Assembly: GCF_949987515.2 (NCBI RefSeq)
Contig: NC_082693.1
Coordinates: forward strand, 15,310,994 to 15,374,993
Length of the DNA stretch: 64,000 nucleotides
From: Delphinus delphis
Lineage: Eukaryota; Chordata; Mammalia; Artiodactyla; Delphinidae
Direction of reading: 5' to 3'
Under the pieces are notes generated by a model, which was given only the letters and a program-made list of their open reading frames with translations, ran no database searches and was not told the DNA's origin. Shown piece by piece: positions 46,941 to 58,573 of this stretch; the first letter of the stretch is position 1; every line of letters begins with the position of its first letter. The translations under genes and the position numbers were made by a program.

Positions 46941-47619
46941 ATCCTGCAGGTAACTGAAGCCCTCGTGCTGCCTGGTGCCTTCCGGCCCTCCTCCCTCCCC
47001 TGTCCTGCCCTCTTCCCTCTCCTGTTCTCACTGAAGCAGCATTCCTCCGGTTTTCAGATCAACACAGCCATCTTGTGTTTGATTCCATTAACCAATAACA
47101 GAAAACTAGGAATTTCAAGAAATCAGTTCCCCATCTCTTTTTCAGGTTTTATATTTTTTAAAGGATGCCTAGAATCAAAACCTAACGCGGTCTCTACAAA
47201 TGCAGAAAATAGTCAAATTGTAACTGATACCATGTACTGGCATCAATTCTTATTAGGAAAGAAGAAGCTTTTGTTGAAAAGAATATTTAAATGGAAAGAT
47301 TAGAAAAAGATCTTTTCTTACACATTCATTTAATTAGAAGTTCACACATTCGTTCTCAGGGCCGTGCTAGAAACTGGAAGAAACAAGCAAGTGTTACTTA
47401 GAATCCAGATTCTGCAAATGGAGGCCTCCAAGACAAAGAACACTGCAATCACGGTGTGAGAGGGGCAAGTGAGGAGGTGAGGTTTGCGACCGGCTCTCAA
47501 GTCTGAAAAGAGGGAAGGGCTGAATTTGTAAGAAAGTATTATATCCCACTGCATTCATTTGTATGACTTATTTTCAGCACAACGAGTAATTATTTTTACA
47601 GTTTTCTCTCCTTTGTCTT
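46941..47619. other. Unique sequence, no gene found
   Basis: The 149-codon plus frame at 46854-47303 begins inside the MIR at 46695-46940 and has no domain, so it is probably chance. Confidence 0.5.
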
Positions 47620-47735
47620 CTGCATGCTTCACGAGGGCGGGTACTGTGTCTTACCCATCTTTGCACCTTCCACATCCCAGAGTCATTATTTTATATATAG
47701 AAGATACTCAGTAAATGTTTTCATTGAATAAGCAC
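47620..47735 (+). mobile_element. LINE-2 3' end
   Basis: Terminal L2 block: gcttcacgagggcgggtact, gtgtcttacccatctttgca and agatactcagtaaatgtttt. Plus orientation. Confidence 0.8.
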
Positions 47736-49808
47736 TCTACCTTTTCAAGTAACAGACTCACTTAATGAGGCCACTCATAATTTTACCTCTTACGTTGTGC
47801 ATATTTCAGAACCATATTTTCAAAGTAGAGGTGAAAATTAGATTTCACAGTAGAATCAGAGGTATAATGGGAGGCTATTGTCAAAAATAATGAAAATAAG
47901 TGTCAAAGTTCATCAGCTTCTGAATTCTCTTCTCAATGACTTTTTCCTCTTTTGCGTGGGAGAACCTTGGACCTTAGCTGTTATTTTTTCTTTTTTTTCT
48001 TCAAATACCTTTAATATAAAACATATTTTTGAGGCACAGTACTATTCTTGATGCATTCAGATGACTTATTTGTCAGACAAAAAAGGGCTCCTCAGGCTGC
48101 TATGAGGCTATTGTACACACCTGTACATTTTAAGTAGATTTCAACACAATGGATATTAACAGCTGTTCTCAGAAGCACTCACTGTTTGAGGGGTACTTAT
48201 TCCTGCTCCTTTATAGGATTTTGTTTCCTTCTTTTGACATTGTATCTACAATAATACCTCCAGTGGTTGGCAAATTAGGGAGGAAATTCAGCATTAAAAT
48301 TGTTTATAGTTTGTTTCTCAGAAAAAGAAAACCAATAAAGAAAGAAGCAAATTTCAAAGCACGAAGAGCTTATAATGCCATCTTTTTAAACAGCACAAGT
48401 ACACCCTAAATCGTTACCTAGCTCTTTAGAAATAAGCGTCTATAAGTGATTCAGTTGTTTTTGTGTTTTTATCTTTTTTATATTTTTACTATCAGTTTAA
48501 ATAAAAGCAAGCTGATCTTTTCTGAGCTCTATATTCCCACTAACTGAGCATTAAAGGCAGTCTGTACCATGGCTTACTTTGTTGAACCCACTGTATCAAA
48601 AACAAGATTCCTCTGTGGACTCCATCAAATAGAGTAAAACGGGGTACAGAAAGATTAGTGAGTTAAGCTGAACAAGGCATGGTTCTGATAGGCCTTTTTG
48701 GCCCTTTTGAAGTTAGGAATCAGAACCAGTTTTCTACAAACAGTAGGCTACCCTCAATGAGATGATGTTCAAACATCTGCAACATGTAAGAGTTCTAATT
48801 CATAATGGCGCTTGTAAATTTGGCCCTGGCAAATAGAAGGGCCAGCCGCCCACTCCCTCAGGACATGTAGGCCACTGTAACTGATTATGATGACTCAGCG
48901 GGGTTCCAGATGTCATTTCTCCACTCACTGGCTAGAATCATGGCACCCAACTTTTTTTTCTGTAACTCTAAATTGGACCGCAAGGAGGCTTTGCCACCCT
49001 TCTGTCTTACAGTTAAACTAATTAGGAGCTAGTATACTTCATAACCACTGAGTGAAATTTGCACATTCCTATAGTTATCATTATATGAAAGCAATCTTCT
49101 AATATTTAGGCTCAGCAGGTGAGACACCTCAGGTTGGCCTGCGGTCTCTGACCACCAGAGGAAAAAGAGGAAGTGGGAGAAGCCAACATACCCTCAGCGT
49201 GTGGCAAACAACGTCCCAGACTGCTGTGGTCCTCCTCCCCACTTAGGATGGGGATGGAGAAAGGAGGGCAGGAAGAGGTCTGCAAAGGACTCTCCTGCCA
49301 TCCTTCACTCTCTACCTAAAAAGCCTCCCACCCCCCACACCCCCACCTTTGGAGACACATCTATAGACTCTAGACAGAGCTAATTTTCAGTTTCTGAGCC
49401 AGAAAACAGGGCAGACAATCCAAAAATATGAGTTATGTATAATATAATCATATTTTCTGAATCAAAATTGAAACATACTGGTCAGACACATTGGTCTAGC
49501 TGCACATGGTCAAACAAGAACACAGCATAGAGTATTTTTTAATCAGTTCTAATATACACATAGTTTTATTATTCTAACATCACTGAAATAAGGATAAGGA
49601 TGTGTCTTGCAATCAATAACATGTTGGTTTAACGTTTTTTCTTGATTAGTGGTACAAAAAATAATGGTGTGTCTTACAATCAATAGCATCTTAGATGTGA
49701 TCAAATTGACACCAGGATAATCCCAGAAAACCCAGGAAAAACAATCTGTTTTTACACATGTTCAAACCTTGCAGTTCTTTAATCCCAACTGGATTTCAGA
49801 GGCAGAGT
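47736..49808. other. Unique sequence, no gene found
   Basis: Two kilobases without a recognised repeat. It includes an AP-1/MARE-like tgactcagc at 48892-48900 and, at about 49153, gaccaccagaggaaa, a partial CTCF-like core. No exon recognised. Confidence 0.45.
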
Positions 49809-50208
49809 GTAATGGTCTGTTTCATGTGTCAACTTGCCTGGACTCTAGTCTCCAGTTATTCAATCAAACATTAATCTAGGTGCTGCTGTAAAGGTATTTT
49901 GTACATATGAGGTTAACATCCTCCATCAATGGACTTTAAGTAAAGGAGATTATGCTCCATAAATCTGGGTTGGCCTCATCATATCAGTTAAGGTTTTGAG
50001 AGTAGAGCTGAAGTTTCCCTGAGGAAGAAGAAATTCGCCCCCATCAGCTCCTCCCAGAGTTTCCATCCAGTCCTTCCTGTCAGCCTGATGTACAGATTTT
50101 GAACTTGCCTAACCAGCTCTTGCAGTCACATAAGCCAACTTTTTGCAATCAAACCTTTTATATATATTCTACAGTTCTGCTTCTCTGTTGGAACCCTGAC
50201 TGATACAG
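49809..50208 (+). mobile_element. ERVL-type solo LTR (MLT2-like)
   Basis: Start taatggtctgtttcatgtgt, then caacttgcctggactctagt, ggactttaagtaaaggagat, ggttggcctcatcatatcag, cagattttgaacttgcctaa, and the end ggaaccctgactgataca. This follows an ERVL-associated LTR I know as MLT2-like; the subfamily is uncertain. Plus orientation, complete. Confidence 0.72.
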
Positions 50209-50637
50209 AGGATCGGTGGTATTTTTTTTTCTCCTAATATTTTCTCCCTTTTTGACATTTACTTAACTGAAAAGGTAATATATTTCCCTATTCCTTATAT
50301 TTATATAAAAGTACACAGTGAAAAGATTTCTTCCAGCTCCCTTCCCCATCCTGCCAGCTCCTAATCTACCAGCTGTCACATGTAACCACTATAATTATTT
50401 CTTTGTAATTCTAGAGTTTTTTATGCATAAGCAAATAAATACAGATATACATCTCCTCCAACTCCCACAAATCTACAAAAGAGAAAAAAGGGTAGCCTGC
50501 TACATACAATGTTCTGCACTCTGCTTTTTTTTTCCTTAATATTCCTGAAAGGTATTTCCATTTCAGTATGCAAAGAACTTTATACTTTTTCCTCAGCTGT
50601 ATTATATTCTATTGCATGTCTATACCATGATTTGTTT

Positions 50638-50842
50638 TTTGTTTTTGTTTTGTAGTACGCGGGCCTCTCACTATTGTGGCCTCTCCCCTTGCAGAGCACA
50701 GGCTCTGGACGCACAGGCTCAGCAGCCATGGCTCACGGGCCCAGCCGCTCCGCGGCATGTGGGATGTTCCCGGACCGGGGCACGAATCCGTGTCCCCTGC
50801 ATCAGCAGGCGGACTCTCAACCACTGCGCCACCAGGGAAGCC
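50638..50842 (-). mobile_element. Young cetacean-type CHR SINE in an old L1M
   Basis: Minus-orientation copy of the same subtype as 42091-42302: gtagtacgcgggcctctcac, cggctctggac-like, cagcagccatggctcacggg, cgctccgcggcatgtgggat and the end caccagggaagcc. The 18-bp target duplication ctataccatgatttgttt (50620-50637 and 50843-50860) is identical on both sides. Confidence 0.96.
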
Positions 50843-50970
50843 CTATACCATGATTTGTTTAATCAGTCACCTATTGGTGAACATTCAGCTTATTTCAACA
50901 CATTTGCTAATATTCACAAGGGAATATCCTTAAAAATATTTTAAAATATAAATGGGCAGACAGCTAAACA

Positions 50971-50990
50971 GATAGATAGATAGATAGAAC
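50971..50990. repeat. (GATA)n microsatellite
   Basis: About 4.5 GATA units inside the old L1M. Confidence 0.9.
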
Positions 50991-51955
50991 TGTACATAGT
51001 GACTTATGTCTGTATAATCATTGTGTACTTTGAGCAAGAGTACGTGTAGAAGAACACACAAGTGGAATTACTTAAAGGGTTAGAGGGTACATGCATTTTC
51101 AATTCTGAGAGATTGTCCTAAATTGTCCTAAATTGCCCACCATCATCAAAGAAAGTATTTGGTTAGAAAGTGCTTGTTTTTCCACAGCCTCAGCAACCCA
51201 AGTGTGTCATTGATCTTTGGAATTCTTGCCAATTCAATAAATTACAAAGGTACGTTTCAGTGGATATATAATTTATATTTCACTTAATAAGAGTGATATC
51301 GAATATCTTTGTAATATGTTTGAGTCCTTTCTACTTCCTTTGCTGTACAACCTCTGTGCATATTTTTGGACTAGTTTTCTACTGAGTTGGTCTTTCTGTA
51401 TCATCCAAGGGTCCTTAGATATTAAGGAGGTTACTTTTCTATATGTGACATGAGAATACTAATATTTTCACCAGGTTGTCTTTTGGCCCTCTTGATGGTC
51501 CCACCATATAGAATTTATTTTTATGCATTTTGATTTATCAATCTTTTCTTTTTATGGACTTCAGATTTTGTGTCATACTCAAAAAGGTCTTCTCCACACC
51601 AAGGTTCTAAAGACAGTCACTATTTTTTCTTTCTATAGAATGTTTAGGGTTTCTTTTTTTACATTTAACTCTTTATTATTTTTTTGATGGCTGACCAGTT
51701 GTCCCAACATCATTTATTAAATAGGCTACTTTTTCCCTACTTATTGAAGATGACTTTATCATAGAATTTCTATATATATTTGGATTTAGGATGTTCCATT
51801 GGTTTATATGTCTATGAACCAGTACCACATCTTTTAGTTAGTAAAGCTTTATAATATATTTTAACATCTTGGCAGGGTTAATTCTTCCTCACCTTCCTCC
51901 ACCCCACCATTGCTCTTCTTTCAGAGGGTTTTCTTGACTATTCTATTTGTGGCTG

Positions 51956-54134
51956 CACAAGAACTTCAGAAACAGTTCTCTGTTCATCCCACCTTGGCCC
52001 CCTCCCAGATATTTCCATACTGGTTTGTCTTATCACAGTCCTAAAATTCCCCCATTAGATATAATGACTCAAAAAGCCATAAGCATTAGACAACGGTCTC
52101 TTACCTTGTGCTGTGAACTGGGACAGCCACCACATCTCTTAGGGTTTTAGTTTTCCCCCTGACAGAAAAGGGACACAGGTAAGGAGAAAAAGTTTTACAT
52201 AGATGCTCTCTAAAATACCTTCCAGTTCTAAAGTTCTTCAGTTCAATGTCAAACCTCTTGTTGGGTGTTTTAATTAGCAGTATGCTCATTTCTCATAAAA
52301 AATGCTTGCCTTACAATTTTATATCACAAACCATTGGAATTTTTGGAATCATTTGCCATAATTTGCAGTAGAGTAGAAGACTGAAATGAAATGACTTATT
52401 TCTCCTACAGATCAAAATTTAAACAGTAGAACTTCCACTGAGTCCTTTTTTCTAAGCCATTTACCTCTTCTAAGTGCAACATAGTATAAGCAAAGGATCC
52501 AGCACCCAAAAAAGTACCAACAAACAACAGAAGTTTCAGAAGTTCTGCTTCTATTTTTGTTTTTGCTTCTTTTTCTCTTTTTACCATATCTGTAAATTGA
52601 TAGCTAACCAGACATTGTAAGATCAAAGACTCTAAATGCAGTTTAGTCTCCCACATGACTGAGTGGCCACTGAGCACATTGATTACACATCACCGGTGAG
52701 TAACTGGGACAATACTCCACTCTAAATTGCATGTCATGGATGAGGCTGAAAAAAGGAACCAATAAAAACTTTAGTTGGTTGCGTTACTCTGAAAGGTACA
52801 TTCTTTTTTTAATCTTGCCAACAGGTTGGCACACTACTGGTCTGTGACACCTAAATAGCACCGTAGTTAAATGTTTGGTGGCTTCTGATCAACTACCTGA
52901 TCTATGAACCACCTAGATCCATGAATTAAGAAGCTGAGAAGCCTCTCTCTGTCTACCTCAATGCTATTCATGACTGTTTTATTAACAGGTTTTTCCTTCT
53001 CCCTTTTCCTCAATGGCTCTGTTAGGTGGACTCTCTTAGAATGTGGGCTATAAAGCACAAAACCAAAGAGAATAGTTTATTTTTAGGATAGTATTTTTAT
53101 CCTTTCTGCAGAATAGTGCCTTACATATGTAATATGCCTCCTTCCGAAAATGATGCATTCTTAAAGTGATTGACCTACATAAAAATCTCATCTCAGCTTT
53201 AAAAAATTCCTGTGCAAAAACATAAAGCTAGGATAGAAGGATCTGCATTTATTTCAATAAGTCAGAAGTTACTTGGGCACTAATCCTCATGGGAGCTGCA
53301 TACAAATACCTGGACATCAAAATATCCTTGACTGGGCTGACTTTTAATTTGGGAGTTTACTAGAGCCTGCAGCTATACTGCTGGAGTCTGTGATAGTGTC
53401 AGATTCCATAAATGAAGCATGGAGGACTTGGTTAGCGGCCTGGGTAGAATGCCAAAGAATGCCCTGGGGACATGCTAATTCAGTACTCAAGGTAGCCTAC
53501 CCTTCTGTGAGCCAGTACTGAACAAGCGCCCTGTAAAGGTGTTTGAAGTACTGCAGGGCAGTCTCAAGTTTTTGCTGTCAGCTCCTCGCACTTATTTACA
53601 AAGCTCTTTTCTCTGGCATTTGCAGGGCAGCTGCAAGGATAATAAGTTATAGCTGCCACATCAAATTTCCCTGCAAGCAGAGACTGCCTGGCACCCCACC
53701 ACCAGCCAGGGTTTCCTTGAACCCCCTTCCTGATTGGTAAGGGAGGCTGGTGAGAGAACGAATGTCCAGGGAGAGGACCCCTCCAACACTTCCAATGGGT
53801 ACATGACAGGAATAACTAGAGAAAAGAATAATGCACTATGACCATCTCTTACATCTTTTCATCTCTTCCCAAGATTCTGCTGAAGGATGAAGATGTTTAG
53901 AAGTGCCACCCTGCCACCATCCAGGCATTGCCACCACTCTAAGAGTGGAGAGCTGGGGGATTACTGTAGGCAGGGAATCTCATCAATGGCCGCAGCTTTC
54001 TCTTTAGTAGGTGGTGGCAGGAAACTATTCAAGAACCTAAGGGAACCCAGCCACTGCCATCGTCATGCTCATCATCTTAGGAGCCCCAGGTCCTGAACTC
54101 ATGCATGTGCATTCCTCACAAACCTGTTTCTGAG
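51956..54134. other. Unique sequence with one orphan open frame
   Basis: About 2.2 kb without a repeat I can name. It holds the minus-strand frame at 52405-52677, described separately, and a second minus-strand frame at 52867-53058 with no domain. No polyadenylation signal or promoter is recognised. Confidence 0.45.
52405..52677 (-). other. Orphan 90-codon frame with a possible membrane segment
   Basis: The predicted peptide has a charged Lys/Glu-rich part at about residues 31-46 followed by a hydrophobic stretch of about 20 residues at 46-65. Read on the minus strand, a potential acceptor (tttacag) and a potential donor (gaggtaaatgg) bracket the part from about residue 30 to 71. I do not recognise it as a known protein. 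It could be an exon of an unknown gene, a pseudogene piece or chance; chance is the default. Confidence 0.2.
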
Positions 54135-54262
54135 AAATATTATTTTCTCCTTTTTACAGAAGTAAGAACTGAAGCTGAAAGAAATTAAGATACCTGTCCA
54201 AGGTTGCTCAGTTACAAGCAAGAGAGCTCCCATTCAAACCTATGACCATCTAACGCCAAAGC
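54135..54262 (-). mobile_element. MIR SINE fragment
   Basis: ctccttttttacaga-like, agaactgaagctgaaagaaa, gatacctgtccaaggttgct, ctcagttacaagcaagagag and cccattcaaacctatgacc match the reverse MIR core and start. Diverged. Confidence 0.72.
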
Positions 54263-56228
54263 ACAGGAGATGGGAGGTAAAATTACACATATCTCAGTTT
54301 CAGCTGAGTTTCCAAAGACCAAGAATAATACAAGTGGCAAGTACTGCCCAAATCCTCAAGTGAGATTCTAGAGCACCAATAAATGTAGGGCGTGCTGGGA
54401 AAGTATTAAACCAGTGCTGTCAGTGTTAGCCTGCTCACACCCCAAGGGTTTAATGAATGAAGACACTAGAGAAAATGTTTCTTTTAGAGAGACTTGCTGG
54501 GCTACCATGGCACCTCTCCTCTCCTTTCCTGGGGACTGAGGAGGAGGGTGGGTCCCCATTACCTCAAGCTGAAGAGAGGAACATCACAAGACACTGGAAA
54601 AGTCAGATGTGTGTCCCCTTTGACTTTGAAAAATAATAGCTCATTTCCACTAGGGAAAACTAAAGGAAAAAGATGGCAGTTGTTAGAAAAGGGCTATACT
54701 GGGAGTGAGCTGTTCTGCTACAGATGCAGGAAAGGGGTAGGTTTATCTGAAGAAGAGCTGTTTATATTTCCTCATAAAACGGCCCCTTTGCTCCGGATCT
54801 GCTCTCTGGCTGGGCCAGCTCTGGAGGGGTCAGAGCAGCTGCTTTCCAGGGGAAGGAAATGTATCAAGAGCCAGAAGCTGACCACAGCTGCTCTCCCACT
54901 GCTGGCTGACAAGCCTGAAGCAGCCTTGAGCTGGGTAAGTGAATCTGAAATACACTGGGCTTATTTTTTATTTTTGTACAACAGTGGACTAGACAGGAAT
55001 CATCTGATTATTAGACTGATCTGGGCTTTTAGCACTAAAACAAGGGGATAATTGATTCATCTAAAAGTGGCTTTAGAACTATGAAACCTGCTTGAAATGT
55101 CATACGGGAACCAGGGAGAGGGAAGAGCCACCGAGCCTGTATAAGAGGCATTTCTGAAGCGAGTCAAAGTTACTTTATGCTTTTCAGCTGCTCTGAGCCC
55201 AGCTCATTCCACGGGTAGCTTATACACGCTCAATGCTGCCTCTTATGAATTATGGAATGCCCTCTTCCTTGGCATGCTCTTTGGGGGGATTAAGTTTCTA
55301 AAGGTCTGCCGGGTGATGTATGGCATGCACTGTTTACCCTACAGCCCTCCATCATTTTGTTCATAGCTGTCTGGCCACCCTACCCCACCCCACCTCCACT
55401 TACAAGAAACTAGCAACTCCCAGTTTTGCACACCTGATGAGTATATAACTCGGTACATTGGGTTGGGCATCACAAAACACTTTTTGCATTTCTTGGTTGC
55501 GCACTGGTCATCACATCTTTGCTTCCTATGTTTCAAATCAATCTTCTGGTGCCTCAGTCGCAAGTCCTATGACTACTTGAGAAACAGCCAGAAGAACTCA
55601 TTAGGTCTGAGTACTCTGAAATCCCTGAAGCAATTATTTCTTAAGCGCTACTCCAGACAAGCAATGGAGGCCCAGGATAGGAAGCAATTTGTCTCTCAGG
55701 AGCACTCATGCAGATGACACTTCTGCAGTTGTGAGAGAACAAACAGGGAGCGGAGGCAGGGAGGAAAGGGAACCGTCCTCATAATAAAGTACGTACAAAC
55801 TACATCTGGACTTCAGTGTGCATTTTGCATTTTTTAAATATGGGATGCACTCTAAGCTTACAGATTCAAAACTGTATCTAGATATAGCCATAAAAATACG
55901 TTTGTCAACATTCTGTCATGCTTTTTAATTTCCAAAAATTGTCATTAAAGAGTATAACTTGCCTTCTCATTTGAAGATGAAACTCCTGATGGCACCTAAA
56001 GAATGGTTTTAATAATATTTTGGGTAAAATGACCATACTCACTGTATACAATGTTAAGTGATAAAAAGCTACAAAATTGGACATGCAGCATGTATATGTA
56101 TATGGCAGCATCTAGCCATGTCCCAGCTTGAGGATCTCAAACATGCTGAGTTCAGACACCCCCAAATACACATGTGACCCACAAGCCCACAAGGCATCCA
56201 GGGTTCTCTGCTGAGTCACTGGGACCCA
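54263..56228. other. Unique sequence with a 185-codon frame, no gene supported
   Basis: The longest frame outside LINE-1 is at 54494-55051 (+). It crosses a good 5' splice-site word (ctgg|gtaagtg at about 54932-54941) but has no domain, no matching acceptor and biased composition only. No repeat recognised. A purine-rich patch lies at about 54650-54700. Confidence 0.45.
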
Positions 56229-56643
56229 GAGCAGACACTGTCAGCACCCCAGCAGCTTTCCTCAGGTCATATAAGGCAGGTTACACTGCTTGGCTTCCAA
56301 CTGCCTTTGGGCTTTCTCTGGCATCCAGAGTCTGCTCTGCCTGCACCTAGAACAGGCTGGGAGTGATCGACAGTTCACATTTCCATCTCTACCAGTGTTC
56401 CACCAATGACTGTAGAGTGGTGATACAAATAAGCCAACTCTCTCACCCCTCCAGAGAGACAACTCTGAGACACATGTTATGTCCTGACTGTTTGTGTTCT
56501 CCCAGCAGAATTAAACTCCAGTTACCCACAAAGCTAACTGCCTTGATAACGCAACATTATTGGTGTTTCCTTAAGATCAACCCCAAAGATTGTACCAAGT
56601 CTTCATCTCAGGTTGTACTTCTGCGGAAACCCATACTGAAACA
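56229..56643 (+). mobile_element. 5' LTR of a second ERVL-type provirus
   Basis: Matches 59865-60323 in block order: gcagacactgtcagcacccc, ttccaactgcc, caccaatgactgtaga, ctctgagacacatgtt and aaacccatactgaaacag. It carries a segment (about 56330-56400) not seen in the 3' copy. A PBS-like region gtgacagaaatggttctagg follows directly. Confidence 0.72.
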
Positions 56644-58247
56644 GCTCGTGACAGAAATGGTTCTAGGAAGCAGATCCTTATCATGGACTCTGGAATTAGA
56701 TACTGATAAATTGTAGGGAGTGATAACTTAGCTGTGGAATCTTAATAAGGAAGACTCTCAACAGTGGTGAATTGGGATGAGATTAAGGTATACTCACTTA
56801 TGCAATATCCACAGAATTAGAGAGAACTTATAAAGACTGTGAGGTTTTTTGATTAGTTAGTTGTTGTGAAACATCATTGATGCAGTAAAGGAAAAGTATT
56901 GACAGGCTCAGGTCAACCAATCAGAGCACACTGAGGAAACGAAAAGATGGCCTCCGTGACAGCCTTTAGAGACACTTAACTCTTGCAGCTAAAAGAGCAG
57001 CTGCTGAATATCAAGCCTAGAATCTGAGATTAGCCATTACAGTGAGAGACTGAATTCAGAGTCCAGCAAGTCTAGAGAAGACCCTAGATATTGAAGGAGT
57101 GGGATTCAGAAAACTGAAACAGGGACATCTGGTTAGACGCACTTGAGGAACTTGAACCCCTAGGTTCCCCTAAATCTTCTGGGCTGGCAGAAATTGTCTA
57201 ATCCCCCTGCTAAGATAGCAGCTTTCTCTTGTCTACAGATCATGCAAAATCCACACCTATGGCGGATGTCCCACAAGATAACACTTGCTTCCTCAAGATT
57301 TGCTCCCACCTTCTCTGATTACTTCCAGGCCAATAACTAGGGTTAAGTCTCAGCATTATTAAACGTGGGTCTCTCTGATTGGAGGAAAGGGATTATCTAT
57401 GAAAAGAACTGTAGGACCTGGCTACTATGTCATGCCAGGAATGGGAGAACATGCCTGGGAATGGATCTTAATGGTACTGAACCAAAGGAAGCAGAAAATA
57501 CTATTGAGTAAAGGAAATATTTATAATATAGGAGTACTCTCCTGTGACTCAGGATTGAACATCTGGAAGAGATAGATACCTGTAACCTATTCTAATACCT
57601 TGCTGGAATAGCTACTTGAAGCTAGGAACAAAATGATGGTCTACAGTAAAGGAGATGGAAGTCAGAACTTCCTTGGCACATGTTTAAGGAAGGGGGTCCA
57701 AGGTTGGTCCAAAGGTGGACATGCCAGGATGTGTCTATTATATATAAAATCAGAGGACTCATCAGTTGTATATGTTCCCCAGGAGGCCAGAGAACACTCT
57801 TCATTAAAGAAACAGTAATATGCTACTGAGGTGTACAAGACATTTTTGAAAATTTCAGTGCTGGATGTTCTCTGTAAACCAGGATTGATGATAGGGTTAA
57901 TGGTATGCAACTGGACTCCGTGGTATCAATGCGGATGAATGGATTCTAGAAGTGCAGAGGCCAAGTAGCAACACTAACAATAACCATTACAGCAACAAGT
58001 CTAAAATGGCATCAGAGAATCCTGACCCACAAAGATCTGTGGCCATGGCTAATATATCACAGTATTCCTTGGATGAGACTGATTCCAGATCCAAGTCAAT
58101 TCTCAGACCCAAAGCCCACTGGTTGAAGAAGAGTCTGACTTCTTGAGGAAGGACACCGTGATACCATAGCAATTATAAACATAACAGATTCCCCAATCCT
58201 TCTAAAAAGGGACCTATGGATATTCATTACAATAAAGATAATGCCCA
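56644..58247 (+). pseudogene. ERVL-type gag and protease region, decayed
   Basis: The internal sequence follows the ERVL leader and gag order: gcagatccttatcatggact, gtagggagtgataacttagc, gggatgagattaaggtatac, aagatggcctccgtgacagc, ggagaacatgcctgggaatg, ggagtactctcctgtgactc and catcagttgtatatgttccc, then protease-like sequence up to the SINE at 58248. Many stops and indels; no complete frame survives. Confidence 0.68.
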
Positions 58248-58559
58248 CAGGACTTCCCTGGTGGCGCAAGTGTTAAGAATCCACCTGCAAATGCAGGGGA
58301 AACGGGTTTGAGCCCTGGTCTGGGAAGATCCCACATGTCGCGGAGCAACTAAGCCCGTGAGCCACAACTACGAAGCCTGCGCTCTAGAGCCCATGAGCTA
58401 CAACTACTGAAGCCCACACACCTAGAGCCTGTGCTCTGCAACAAGAGAATCCACCACAATGAAAAGTAACCCCTGCCCGCCGCAACTAGAGAAAGCCCGT
58501 GCACAGCAGTGAAGACCCAACACAGCCAAAAATAAATAAATAAATTTATTTTTTTAAAA
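58248..58559 (+). mobile_element. CHR-type SINE inside the second ERVL
   Basis: Full-length plus-orientation SINE: ggacttccctggtggcgcaa, ggaaacgggtttgagccctg (B-box region), gcggagcaactaagcccgtg, gccgcaactagagaaagccc, gaagacccaacacagccaaa and a (AAAT)n tail. Near-identical target duplications aaagataatgccca (58234-58247) and aaagataacgccca (58560-58573). Confidence 0.96.
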
Positions 58560-58573
58560 AAAGATAACGCCCA

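Larger units (their letters stand above)
50215..51955 (-). mobile_element. Old L1M, interrupted by a SINE
   Basis: Reverse L1M: ccatgatttgtttaatcagt, attctgagagattgtcctaa, tctttctgtatcatccaagg, aggttgtcttttggccctct, atggctgaccagttgtccca, accagtaccacatcttttag and tcttggcagggttaattctt. The order matches the 3' part of ORF2 and the 3' UTR. No frame is open. A young SINE splits it at 50638-50842. Confidence 0.85.

Noticed and set aside
46854..47303. 149-codon frame on the plus strand
   Set aside because: It begins inside a MIR and crosses into unique DNA with no domain or splice context.
50612..50944. 110-codon plus frame
   Set aside because: It is a read-through of the SINE at 50638-50842 in reverse orientation.
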